Assembly: GCA_017644045.1 (NCBI GenBank)
Contig: JAEPMI010000001.1
Coordinates: forward strand, 798,470 to 862,469
Direction: 5' to 3'
Source: Deltaproteobacteria bacterium
GTDB taxonomy: Bacteria; Myxococcota_A; Polyangia; Polyangiales; Houyiibacteriaceae
Length of the DNA: 64,000 nt
The translations under genes were made by a program, and so were the position numbers. Positions 1 through 7,667 of this stretch are shown here, piece by piece. Numbering within the stretch: position 1 is the stretch's first letter; every line of letters begins with the position of its first letter. Under the pieces are notes generated by a model. The model was not told where the DNA came from. It was given only the letters and a program-made list of their open reading frames with translations, and ran no database searches.

Positions 1-1
1 C

Positions 2-256
2 GACGGGCAGGAGCGCCCGGTCGACATGCCGAAGGTCATTCACCAGGCGTGGATCAACACGATGGCGCGCAACCGCGAGGACGTGATCCGGGCGTTCCTG
101 GCGAAGCGCTGCGAGGAAGACGGCGTGGAAGAGGCGACGCTGACCAACGTCTGCGTGACGCCGAGTGGTACCCGTCTCGCGCCGCAGATCTATCGCCGCG
201 ACTGTGCGAGCGGCACCGAAGAGCTCCCCGAGCAGCTCATCCTCGAGGACGAGTAG
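2..256 (+). CDS. C-terminal part of an unrecognised protein (5' end outside window)
   Basis: The frame is open from base 2 and ends in TAG at 254-256, so I read it as the 3' part of a longer gene; an internal ATG at 26 would give only 76 residues. The visible part is mixed polar and charged with two cysteines and ends in an acidic tail (EQLILEDE). No domain is recognised. The next gene starts at the very next base, so the two are probably co-transcribed and translationally coupled. Function unknown. Confidence 0.6.
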   Translation, partial: DGQERPVDMPKVIHQAWINTMARNREDVIRAFLAKRCEEDGVEEATLTNVCVTPSGTRLAPQIYRRDCASGTEELPEQLILEDE

Positions 257-2080
257 ATGGGGAAGCGGAAGAAGAAGAAGCCGAAGCTTCGATCGTCGAA
301 GGGGTCGTCGTCGATTCCGAAGGACGAGTCGTCGTCGGGGACGAAGTTGACGTCGAACGACTCGGCCAAGGCCACGGGAACGAGCAAGGGCAAGGGGGGT
401 TCGCGGGAGCGGCTCGAGAGTGGGTTCGACCGCTACTTCTTCGGGCAGGTCGCCGCCGTGCGGCCCTACCTGCTCTTGCGACTGACGCTCCTGCTCCTCG
501 CCTTCGACTGCTGGGTGGACCTGATCCCTCACGCCGGCCGCTACGGCGTCGGCGACTTCAACGTCGCGCACTTCGGGATCCTGGAGCTGCTCCCGACGCC
601 GACGCCGGGGCTCTACATCGGCACGCTGGTGCTCACCGGGTGGCTCTCGCTCGTGATGGCGGTGCGGCCAGCGCGTGTGGGTCTCGCCGTGCTCTTCGGG
701 CTCTACACCTATGGGTGGTCGATGAGCATGCTGGACAGCTACCAGCACCACTACCTGATCTCGCTGCTGCTCTTCAGCTTCATGTTCTTCCCCGTGCCCG
801 CGGCGACGGAGGTATTCGGTCCCACCGGCACCGGCGAGGAGACGTCGGAGAAGGACCTCCGGCGCGGCCGCGTGATCGGCGGCTTCCTGCTGCTGGTCTT
901 CGTCGCGGACGCGACGATGGCGGCGTGCGGGGTGCGTTCACCGCTCGACCGCCTGCTGGGGGAAGGCACCCTGGTGATCGGCTTGCGGGCCACGGCGATC
1001 CTCCTCGGCGCGCTCCTCATCCTCATGGTGGACGAGGGCCCGAAGTCGGAGGGAAAGCCGACCAGCGCGTGGGCCTACGTGAGCTTCTGCGTGACGTGCG
1101 CGATCGTCTACTTCTACACCGCGATCACGAAGCTCGCGCCCGATTGGCGTGAAGGTCACGCGCTCCGCCGCCTCGGCAACTCGGACGCGTTCCAGGAGCT
1201 TCAGGCGCAGGCCATCGGCCCGGAGGGCCTCCCGGTGATCGGCACGATGGAGGTCGACTCGTTCTGGAAGCTCATGGCGACCGGCGCGATCCTGGTGCAG
1301 CTGGTCGGCGCGACCGGCTACCTGCTCGCCGCGAAGCAGGAGCGCTTCGGGGGTTGGAAGCGCTATCTGATCGCAGCCCTCGGACTCGCGCCGCTGAGCT
1401 TTCACGTCGGCGCCGAGCGGATGGAGCTCGAGATCGGTTGGTTCAGCTACTACATGCTGCTCGTCCTCTTCGTGGTCTTCCTGCCGGTGGAGATCCTCCG
1501 ACCGGTGGGCGCCGCGTTCAGCTGGCCCGCGCGTTTCCTGCGCGAGCGCCTCGGCGACGCACCGCGGGGCGCGCCCTGGCTCTTCCTCGGCGTCGGGCTC
1601 GTCTCCAGCTTGGCGGTGGCGATGAGCCTCGACCTGCCAGGCACGAGCGTCGCAGGCGGACTGCTCTCCGCCATGCTCGTGGTGGGTGTCGTCGTCGCGG
1701 AGCGGAAGGGGCGCCTCAGCGACGCCCGCGGTTGGGGCATCGGCGCGATCGTCGCCGGCGGCGCGATGCTGGTCTCGATCACCCTGCTGAACGACGTGCG
1801 CTACGACTACTACCGCTTCGTCGGCGGCGACCACCGCCGGCGGGGCGAGCTGGTGGAAGCGCTCGAGGCCTACGAGAAGGCGAACGAGTACCAGCTCTAT
1901 CCGTGGTGCCTCTCGAAGGGCCGGGAGCGCGGCGAGTGCTTCCGGACCGAGGAGACGGCGCGCGCCCGGGCGGCCGAGCTCGGCGATGGATGGACCGCCG
2001 CGCGGAGCGATCGCAAGGAGAAGGAAGACGAGGTGCGGGAACGCCTCGAGCGTCAGCGAGCGGCCGAAGGCGATGAGTGA
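257..2080 (+). CDS. HTTM-domain polytopic membrane protein
   Basis: A 607-residue protein. Residues 1-55 are a Lys/Ser-rich, probably cytoplasmic tail. From about residue 60 there are at least ten hydrophobic segments separated by short loops. The early region (FDRYFFGQ, then a first helix rich in Leu, then SMLDSYQHHYLISLL) resembles the HTTM family, membrane relatives of vitamin K-dependent gamma-carboxylase. The soluble C-terminus (from about residue 520) contains a TPR-like stretch (ELVEALEAYEKANEYQ) and is highly charged. The ATG directly follows the upstream stop codon, and the hutF-like gene overlaps its end by 8 bp, suggesting an operon. Family assignment is by motif; the biochemical role of bacterial HTTM proteins is largely unknown. 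Confidence 0.7.
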   Translation: MGKRKKKKPKLRSSKGSSSIPKDESSSGTKLTSNDSAKATGTSKGKGGSRERLESGFDRYFFGQVAAVRPYLLLRLTLLLLAFDCWVDLIPHAGRYGVGDFNVAHFGILELLPTPTPGLYIGTLVLTGWLSLVMAVRPARVGLAVLFGLYTYGWSMSMLDSYQHHYLISLLLFSFMFFPVPAATEVFGPTGTGEETSEKDLRRGRVIGGFLLLVFVADATMAACGVRSPLDRLLGEGTLVIGLRATAILLGALLILMVDEGPKSEGKPTSAWAYVSFCVTCAIVYFYTAITKLAPDWREGHALRRLGNSDAFQELQAQAIGPEGLPVIGTMEVDSFWKLMATGAILVQLVGATGYLLAAKQERFGGWKRYLIAALGLAPLSFHVGAERMELEIGWFSYYMLLVLFVVFLPVEILRPVGAAFSWPARFLRERLGDAPRGAPWLFLGVGLVSSLAVAMSLDLPGTSVAGGLLSAMLVVGVVVAERKGRLSDARGWGIGAIVAGGAMLVSITLLNDVRYDYYRFVGGDHRRRGELVEALEAYEKANEYQLYPWCLSKGRERGECFRTEETARARAAELGDGWTAARSDRKEKEDEVRERLERQRAAEGDE

Positions 2081-3284
2081 GGTCCGGCGAGAGGGCGAGA
2101 CCATCGTCCTGCCCGGCCTGGTGAGCGCTCACTCGCACGCGTTCCAGCGCGGTCTGCGCGGACGCACCCACGCGCTCGCGCGTGCCGGCGAGGGGTCGTT
2201 CTGGAGCTGGCGCGGGCTGATGTATCGCTTCGCGGCCGGACTCGATCCGGAGTCGATCTTCGCGCTCTCGCGGCTCGCCTTCCGCGAGCTGGCGCGAAAC
2301 GGGGTGACCGCGGTCGGTGAGTTCCACTACGTCCAGCACCAACCGGACGGCACGCCCTACGACGACCGGGTGGTGCTCGCGGAGTCGGTGATCCGCGCCG
2401 CGCGCGAGGTGGGCATTCGCATCACGCTGCTTCGGGTGCTCTACGCCCGCGGCGGCTGGGGGCGGCCGCTCGAGCCGACCCAGAAGCGCTTCGTCGACGG
2501 CGACGTGCGCGATGCGCTCGCCGACGTGGACGAGCTCCGGAAGCGCTTCGCGGGCGACGAAGGCGTCCGCTTCGGTCTCGCGCCCCACAGCGTGCGCGCG
2601 GTGCCGGTGGAGTGGCTGCGCGCGGCGCGTGACTACTGCGACGAGCACGGGCTCCCGCTCCACGCGCACGTCGCCGAGCAGCGGCGCGAGCTCGCCGAGT
2701 GTCTCGCCGAGCACGGCAAGCGACCGGTCGAGCTGCTCGCGGACGAGGGCATCCTCTCGGAGCGTTTCGTCGCGGTACATGCGACCCACCTTCGGCCGCA
2801 CGAGGCGCGCCTGCTCGGTGACAGCTTCGCGTGCCTCTGCCGCACCACCGAGCGCGATCTCGGCGACGGCTCACCGGACGTGCAGCAGCTCCGCGACGCG
2901 GGCGTGCGGCTCTGCGTGGGCGTCGACTCCCACGCGCGCTCCGACGCTCTGGAAGAGCTCCGCGCCGTCGAGCTCGACGAACGCGTCCGCGCGGAGGGGC
3001 GAGCGCTCGCCGCTGACGGCACCGCCCTTCTCGAGGCCGGCACGAACCTCGGCAGCGCAGCGATCGGTCAAGCGAACGACGGCGACGAGGTGGTGCTCGA
3101 CGCCAACGACGCCTCGCTCCTGGGCGCCCCCGACTCCGGCCCCGCGCTGACCGACGCCGTCGTCTTCGGCGCTGACGCGCGGGCCATCCGAGAAGTGCGG
3201 GTTGCGGGCGAGTCGGTCTCGCTCGAACCCACGACGGAAGAACGCGATGCGTTCGACGCCGCCGTGGCGCAGCTGACCCGCTGA
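2073..3284 (+). CDS. hutF: formimidoylglutamate deiminase-like amidohydrolase
   Basis: Amidohydrolase-superfamily TIM barrel of 403 residues. HutF hydrolyses N-formimidoyl-L-glutamate to N-formyl-L-glutamate and ammonia in histidine degradation. The metal-binding HxH is in the stretch PGLVSAHSHAFQRG (His20, His22); further expected ligands are in LHAHVAEQRREL, VAVHATHL and GVDSHA. The ATG at 2073 was chosen because it immediately precedes the conserved core; an in-frame upstream start at 1986 lies inside the previous gene and adds only low-complexity residues. Only about a dozen residues precede the first strand of the barrel, so the usual N-terminal beta-sandwich strands seem to be missing. 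No other hut gene is nearby. Guanine/chlorohydrolase relatives are the alternative. Confidence 0.8.
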   Translation: MSEVRREGETIVLPGLVSAHSHAFQRGLRGRTHALARAGEGSFWSWRGLMYRFAAGLDPESIFALSRLAFRELARNGVTAVGEFHYVQHQPDGTPYDDRVVLAESVIRAAREVGIRITLLRVLYARGGWGRPLEPTQKRFVDGDVRDALADVDELRKRFAGDEGVRFGLAPHSVRAVPVEWLRAARDYCDEHGLPLHAHVAEQRRELAECLAEHGKRPVELLADEGILSERFVAVHATHLRPHEARLLGDSFACLCRTTERDLGDGSPDVQQLRDAGVRLCVGVDSHARSDALEELRAVELDERVRAEGRALAADGTALLEAGTNLGSAAIGQANDGDEVVLDANDASLLGAPDSGPALTDAVVFGADARAIREVRVAGESVSLEPTTEERDAFDAAVAQLTR

Positions 3285-3293
3285 GCGCTCGAC

Positions 3294-3437
3294 TCAGATC
3301 ACGATGAGCCAGCTGTTCGTGTCGATGTGGACGCCCTGGTCCCCCGAGGTGAACAGCGTCGTCGGCGCCGCGCTCGTGCTCAGCCGCACTACCGAGTCGT
3401 TGGTGAGACACACCGCGCGCCGCATGTCGTAATTGAC
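3294..3437 (-). pseudogene. short 3' gene remnant
   Basis: A minus-strand frame ending at 3294 encodes about 47 protein-like residues (containing CLTNDSVVRLSTSAAP and ending in NSWLIVI) up to the boundary of palindromic element A at 3438. Inside the element the frame continues only as inverted-repeat sequence, up to a GTG-like start at 3530, so the upstream part of any original gene is missing. I do not recognise the family. It converges on the hutF-like gene, 9 bp away. It could also be a chance frame. Confidence 0.3.
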
Positions 3438-3613
3438 GGGGACACTCCCCCCCTCCCGAACTCCCGCAAAAACAGGGCCCTCCGAGAGCAAAATGAAAAC
3501 CCTCCAACGGGCACCGGTCCGTGGCACCAAGGCGAAAGGCCCTGCGGACAGTCTTCATTTTGCTCTCGGAGCCCCTTTGGAAATAGGGGGTTCCGGGAGG
3601 GGGGAGTGTCCCC
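3438..3613. repeat. long palindromic element, copy A (GGGGACA...TGTCCCC)
   Basis: A 176-bp imperfect inverted repeat. Its ends are GGGGACA (3438-3444) and TGTCCCC (3607-3613). The arms are about 63 nt and the loop (about 3501-3550) is about 50 nt. The inner stem pairs 3481-3500 with 3551-3570 at 19 of 20 positions. No open reading frame of its own is convincing. The same architecture recurs at 7468-7623. It lies 16 bp past the stop of the M15 peptidase gene. It resembles a non-autonomous, hairpin-forming mobile or REP/MITE-like element, but no transposase is in the window. Confidence 0.85.
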
Positions 3614-3629
3614 GAATCTTCCCCGAATC

Positions 3630-4604
3630 TCAGTGGCCGGCGAGGCGGCAGCCGCAGCCGCCGCTGGGCGGGGGCTCGGCTTCCGTCGTGGCCTCGGGCT
3701 CGGCTTCCGTCGTGGCCTCGGGCGCGGCTTCCATGGTCGCGGCGGGCTCGGGGGTCTCGACTTCGGGCTCGGGTTCGGGTTCCGGCTCGGGCTCCGGTTC
3801 CGGTTCCGGTTCCGGCATGTGAGGCGGGTGGCCCTGGCTCTTGAGGATGTGGTCGGGGTCGCCGAGGAACTCGAAGTGCATCGTGTCCTGCAGCCGATCG
3901 CGACCGAGCCAGTAGAAACCGAAGCGCTCGAAGACGTGCACCCAGCACGAGGGCATCGACATGCGCTCGTAGATCGACTCCACGTCGCGCTGACAGAGCG
4001 GATGATCGCCCCACTGCGCCACGCACATGCAGCAAGTGTTCAGATGGGGATCCACGTCGATGGCGATGCCGTAGACGTGATTGGAGACCTGGCCGTTGTG
4101 GTAGGTGTTCCGCGTCCGCAGCCCCGAGAGCCGCACCGGGTCGTAGCCCGAGTCCGCGCACTCGACCTTCAGCACCTCTTCGACGCACGCGAGCGCTGGC
4201 AGGATCTTCTTGTTGAGCCGCACGTTGAGGCCCATGAACTCGACCCGCTCCGAGTTGTCCATCGGGGTCGTGTCGTTCCAGTCCGAGTCGCCGAAGCCCT
4301 CGAAGTAGCCGTACTGCTCGGTTCGGTAGCGAACCGCCTGCTCCTGCAGCCCGCGGCGCCGCGCCTGCTCCTCCGGCGGCTGCGTCCACCGCGGCAGGAA
4401 GTTCTCCCGGACCATGTCGGGCTGGGGCGTCTGATAGTTGCACTGCGTCCCGTTCTCCGGGAGCGGCGGCGCGTCGTCCGGGATGGGCGCCCGCTGCGGC
4501 GCACGCTGTCCCTGCACCGGCTCCGCCGGCGCCCCGGCCATGAAGGGCAGGGCCAGCGCGAAGAGCACGAGGAGCGGTCGAATGGGGCGGCGGAACCAAC
4601 GCAT
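3630..4604 (-). CDS. secreted M15-type (LAS) peptidase with truncated MYXO-CTERM-like tail
   Basis: A 324-residue exported protein. ATG at 4604 begins a signal peptide (MRWFRRPIRPLL followed by a hydrophobic run ending near AGAPA). The catalytic region shows the zinc motif of D-Ala-D-Ala carboxypeptidase/endolysin-like M15 enzymes: SNHVYGIAIDVD with His176 and Asp183, and the distal MHFEF with His243. Several cysteines suggest disulfides. A Glu-Pro repeat linker follows, then a terminal CGCRLAGH. CGCR is the core of the MYXO-CTERM sorting signal, but the hydrophobic helix and basic end that normally follow are absent; the stop comes at once and palindromic element A starts 16 bp later. Predicted to cut peptide cross-links in peptidoglycan. 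It is divergent from the pheA fusion gene. Confidence 0.75.
   Translation of the reverse strand: MRWFRRPIRPLLVLFALALPFMAGAPAEPVQGQRAPQRAPIPDDAPPLPENGTQCNYQTPQPDMVRENFLPRWTQPPEEQARRRGLQEQAVRYRTEQYGYFEGFGDSDWNDTTPMDNSERVEFMGLNVRLNKKILPALACVEEVLKVECADSGYDPVRLSGLRTRNTYHNGQVSNHVYGIAIDVDPHLNTCCMCVAQWGDHPLCQRDVESIYERMSMPSCWVHVFERFGFYWLGRDRLQDTMHFEFLGDPDHILKSQGHPPHMPEPEPEPEPEPEPEPEPEVETPEPAATMEAAPEATTEAEPEATTEAEPPPSGGCGCRLAGH
3762..3816 (-). repeat. 6-bp tandem repeat encoding a (Glu-Pro)n linker
   Basis: Degenerate GGTTCC/GGCTCG-type hexamers on the plus strand encode alternating Glu-Pro on the minus strand, just upstream of the CGCR tail of the M15 peptidase. Length changes here are in multiples of two residues and keep frame. 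EP-rich spacers are common before surface sorting signals. Confidence 0.7.
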
Positions 4605-4683
4605 GGCGCTGCCATAGCACGGGCGAGCCGCCGCTCGACGCGCGCCGCTTGTGAGGAAACTCTCCCGGTGGTAGAGCCCCGGC

Positions 4684-6594
4684 GTGAGCCGCGCACCCGA
4701 AGACGACCCGCCGGAGGACACTCCGGCCACGACCGCGAGCCCCCCTCCCGAGAGCACCCACGCGCTCGGCTCGGTCCGAAGCGCCCTCGACTCGGTCGAC
4801 CGCCGCCTCCTCGAGGCGCTCGCGGAGCGTGTGCGCCTCGTGGAGCGCGTCGCCGAGCGCAAGAGCCGCGGCGGCGCCGTCGTCCGGGACCCTGCCCGAG
4901 AGGAAGCGCTCCTCGGCAAGCTGGTCGACCTCGGCCGCGAAGCGGGCCTCGACGCGTTCCTCGTGACCCGCGTCTTCCGCGAGGTCCTCGACCACTCGCT
5001 CCGCGTTCAGATCGAACGCCTCGCCGGCCGCGCCGGCGACGAAGCCACGATCACCGTGGGCTTCCAAGGCGGTGAGGGCGCCTACAGCCACATGTGCGCC
5101 CAGCGCTTCTTCAGCGCGCGGAAGGCCGCCATCTTCCGCGGCTACCCCGACTTCCGCTCGATGCTCGAGGCGGTCCGCGACGGTGCGCTGGCGTACGCCG
5201 TGCTCCCGATCGAGAACACGACCGCCGGCTCGATCAACGAGAGCTACGACCTTCTGGCGGAGTACGACCTCCGCCTCGTCGGCGAAGAGGTGCAGCGCGT
5301 GGAGCACTGCCTCATCGGCCTCGCCGACGTGCCGCTCCACCGCATCCGGCGGATCTACTCGCACCCCGTCGCGCTCGCGCAGTGCCGCGCCTTCCTGAGC
5401 AGCCTCCCCGGCTGCCACGCCGAGGCGTCCGAGGACACGGCGCTCTCGGTCGCCAAGGTGAAGCGCGAGCAGGACCTCAGCCAGGCCGCCATCGCGAGCG
5501 AGGAAGCCGCTCGCATCTACGGTCTCCCGATCCTCCGGCGCCACGTCCAGGATCAGCGCGAGAACCTGACCCGAATGGTCATCGTCGCGCGCGAGGACGA
5601 GCCCCGGGACCCACGGCTGCCCTGCAAGACCTCGCTCGTCTTCGCGACCAAGCACGAGCGCGGCGCCCTCGCGCGGGGCATCGCGGTGCTCAGCGAGCAC
5701 GGGCTGAACCTGACCAAGCTCGAGTCCCGACCGCGTCCGAACACGCCGTGGGAGTACCGCTTCTACCTCGACTTCGAGGGCGACATCGACGACCCGAACG
5801 TCGCTGAGGCCCTCGAGCAGCTCGGCGCCGAGACGAGCTACCTGCGCGTGCTCGGCTGCTACCCGGCGCGCACGCTGCCCGAGTCTCGGCCGGTGGAGCC
5901 TGCGCAGCCCGCCGCCAAAGCCGCGACCCCGAAACCCGCGCCTGCCCAGGGCGTGGTCCGCGTCGGCGATCGGCTGGAGATCGGCGCGGTGCCGGTCGTC
6001 TTCGCCGGTCCCGCCTCGGGCGATGACCCCGCGGAAGCTGCCGCCGCCGCCCGCGACGCCAACGCCCAGGGCTACTGGGGCGCGTTCCTCAGCGAGGGCG
6101 GACTCATCGGCAAGGCGCGCGAAGCCGTGGTCCGGGCGGCACACGAACGCTCCCTCCCGATCGCCCTACCCGTCGACCACGCGGCCGACGTCCGCGAGCT
6201 CACCCGTCGCGCGGAGCTACTGGTGGTGCCGCCGGCGCGAATGCACGACACCGTCTTGCTGCGCGAGCTCGGCCACGTCGACGCGGCGGTCGCGATCTCG
6301 CGGCTTCCCGGCTCGCGGCTCTCCGAGTGGCTCGACGCGGCGCGCTTCGTGCGCGAGCGCGGCAACGGCCGACTGATCCTCGTCGATGGCTCCTCGCGAC
6401 GGCTCCCCGATCTGGCGCTGCTGCCAGAGATCACCGCCGCTTGCGATCACCCGGTGCTCGTCAGCCTGCAGGCCGCCAGCCCCGACGCGCGACCGCGGCT
6501 GGCGGAAGCCGCGCGCATCGCGGGCGCCCACGGTGTGATCTGCCCGAGCGGCGAGTCGCTCGCCGCGGTGGTCGCCGCCGTCCGGGGCAGCTAA
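4684..6594 (+). CDS. pheA: chorismate mutase/prephenate dehydratase fused to a degenerate DAHP synthase-like domain
   Basis: A 636-residue protein with GTG start. Residues about 28-115 are an AroQ-type chorismate mutase (SALDSVDRRLLEALAERVRLV). Residues 120-300 are prephenate dehydratase (GFQGGEGAYS; PIENTTAGS at 175-183; ENLTRM). Residues 315-390 are an ACT domain (ALARGIAVLSEHGLNLTKLESRP). After an Ala/Pro linker, residues 424-635 follow the order of a DAHP synthase. Its key residues are changed: the AGPCS metal cysteine is Ala (AGPAS, 441-445), and the KPR, KRG and DPSH motifs are gone, so this part is probably catalytically dead. The first three domains should make phenylpyruvate from chorismate with Phe feedback via ACT. 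The TAA stop lies inside the arm of a palindrome. Confidence 0.88.
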   Translation: MSRAPEDDPPEDTPATTASPPPESTHALGSVRSALDSVDRRLLEALAERVRLVERVAERKSRGGAVVRDPAREEALLGKLVDLGREAGLDAFLVTRVFREVLDHSLRVQIERLAGRAGDEATITVGFQGGEGAYSHMCAQRFFSARKAAIFRGYPDFRSMLEAVRDGALAYAVLPIENTTAGSINESYDLLAEYDLRLVGEEVQRVEHCLIGLADVPLHRIRRIYSHPVALAQCRAFLSSLPGCHAEASEDTALSVAKVKREQDLSQAAIASEEAARIYGLPILRRHVQDQRENLTRMVIVAREDEPRDPRLPCKTSLVFATKHERGALARGIAVLSEHGLNLTKLESRPRPNTPWEYRFYLDFEGDIDDPNVAEALEQLGAETSYLRVLGCYPARTLPESRPVEPAQPAAKAATPKPAPAQGVVRVGDRLEIGAVPVVFAGPASGDDPAEAAAAARDANAQGYWGAFLSEGGLIGKAREAVVRAAHERSLPIALPVDHAADVRELTRRAELLVVPPARMHDTVLLRELGHVDAAVAISRLPGSRLSEWLDAARFVRERGNGRLILVDGSSRRLPDLALLPEITAACDHPVLVSLQAASPDARPRLAEAARIAGAHGVICPSGESLAAVVAAVRGS

Positions 6595-6760
6595 ACCAGA
6601 GTTCGTGATTCTGGATACGCCCTCGCCGGTCCCCGACGCCGCACTCCGCGCCCGAGCGCCTCGAATGGCCTACGGGCCGTCCTTCGTTGCCGCGGATCGC
6701 GAATTGCGAAGCCGGATGCCTCGCCCGATCCCATTTCCAGAATCACGAACTCTGGTTTAG
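6591..6760. repeat. palindromic element with perfect 25-bp arms
   Basis: Arms 6591-6615 and 6736-6760 are exact reverse complements over 25 bp (core ACCAGAGTTCGTGATTCTGG). They enclose 120 bp with no convincing gene. The left arm carries the pheA stop codon; the right arm ends 10 bp before the acetyltransferase ATG and contributes the AGGA of its ribosome site. Sequence and arm type differ from elements A and B. It could be a mobile repeat, a terminator/attenuator, or both. Confidence 0.85.
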
Positions 6761-6770
6761 GACTCCTCCG

Positions 6771-7259
6771 ATGGACGTCGAGCTCAGGCAGGCCGACCTC
6801 GCCGACCGTCCGGTGGTCGAAGCCTTCCACCGCGCGCTCTATCTCGAGCACCGCGCGTCGGTGATGCCGGCCGGGATGGAGCGCCTCTTCGCCTACCGCT
6901 CGTTCGAGACCGTCCTCGCCGAAGACGTCGCCGCCATGCTCCGCGATCCCTCCGTCGTCGTGCTCCTCGCCGTCGGCAACGGGAAGGCGGTGGGTTACAT
7001 CACGGGCACCATCGAGAACGACGAGCGCCGCGTCATCCGCCGCAAGGGCGTGGTCGGCGACTGGTACGTCGACGAGACCGTCCGCGGCGCGGGCATCGGC
7101 CGACGGCTCTTCGAGACGCTCGAGAAGATCTTCGCCGAGGCGGGCTGCGGCCTCGTCGAGGTGGCGACCTGGCCCTTCAACGAGGGCACCCGCACGGCGC
7201 TCGACCGGCTCGGCTACTCCGAGATCCAGATCACCTACCGCAAGGAGATCGGCGAGTGA
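6771..7259 (+). CDS. GNAT-family N-acetyltransferase
   Basis: A 162-residue GCN5-related acetyltransferase. The acetyl-CoA pyrophosphate-binding loop is visible as RGAGIGRRLFE (residues 105-115), preceded by the strand GDWYVDE and followed by a typical C-terminal WPFNEGTRTALDRLGY motif. The ATG at 6771 is preceded by AGGA eight bases upstream, inside the right arm of the palindrome. An in-frame upstream start at 6687 lies inside the palindrome loop and adds non-conserved residues. Acetyl acceptor unknown. Its stop overlaps the GTG of the small lipoprotein gene, so the two are coupled. Confidence 0.85.
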   Translation: MDVELRQADLADRPVVEAFHRALYLEHRASVMPAGMERLFAYRSFETVLAEDVAAMLRDPSVVVLLAVGNGKAVGYITGTIENDERRVIRRKGVVGDWYVDETVRGAGIGRRLFETLEKIFAEAGCGLVEVATWPFNEGTRTALDRLGYSEIQITYRKEIGE

Positions 7260-7465
7260 GGCTCGCGCTGCTGATGCTCGTCCTCGGCTGCCACTCCAAC
7301 CCCGGCGACCGGCTGTACACCCCGCTCGCTTGCGAAGAGGGCACAGCCGACTGCGACGGCTCGCTCTCCACCGGCTGCGAGTCGCCCGCCTCGAACACCG
7401 ACTGCTGCGGCCAGATCTGCGACCCGGACCAGCGCTGCGTCGGCGGCCGCGCCCGCTGCCAGTAG
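7256..7465 (+). CDS. small cysteine-rich lipoprotein
   Basis: A 69-residue protein starting with GTG that overlaps the TGA of the acetyltransferase gene. A short hydrophobic signal ends in the lipobox LVLGC (Cys12). The mature part has about nine further cysteines in patterns such as CDGSLSTGCESP and DCCGQICDPDQRC, like the Cys-rich repeats of other myxobacterial surface lipoproteins. Function unknown. The stop codon lies 2 bp from palindromic element B. Confidence 0.7.
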   Translation: MRLALLMLVLGCHSNPGDRLYTPLACEEGTADCDGSLSTGCESPASNTDCCGQICDPDQRCVGGRARCQ

Positions 7466-7467
7466 TC

Positions 7468-7623
7468 GGGGACAGGATCACCCCGCGGATCGCCCTATTT
7501 TGCAAGGGGATCCGAGCACGAAATGCACTCTTGCGGAGGCGGAGAAGTTCCACTGGGAGAGAATGCATTTCGTGCTCGGAAGGCCCTGTTTCACAGGGGG
7601 ATCCGGGGGGTGATCTTGTCCCC
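7468..7623. repeat. long palindromic element, copy B (GGGGACA...TGTCCCC)
   Basis: A 156-bp inverted repeat with ends GGGGACA (7468-7474) and TGTCCCC (7617-7623), arms of about 60 nt and a 30-nt loop (7531-7560). The inner stem pairs 7511-7530 with 7561-7580 at 19 of 20 positions. The arm layout matches copy A, for example CTATTT followed shortly by AGGGG and then TCCGAG. Five inner-stem positions differ between copies with compensating changes on the other arm. It lies between the stops of two convergent genes. Confidence 0.85.
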
Positions 7624-7667
7624 ATCCTGCAACACTGGTTCTGCGGGGGATCTGGAGGGCCCGGTCG

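Noticed and set aside
3438-3613. Insertion sequence
   Set aside because: The palindrome contains no transposase frame and is too small; only a non-autonomous element is supportable.
2422-6144. 1240-residue open frame on the minus strand
   Set aside because: It runs antisense to hutF and pheA with low-complexity Arg/Ala-rich sequence; typical shadow frame of high-GC DNA.
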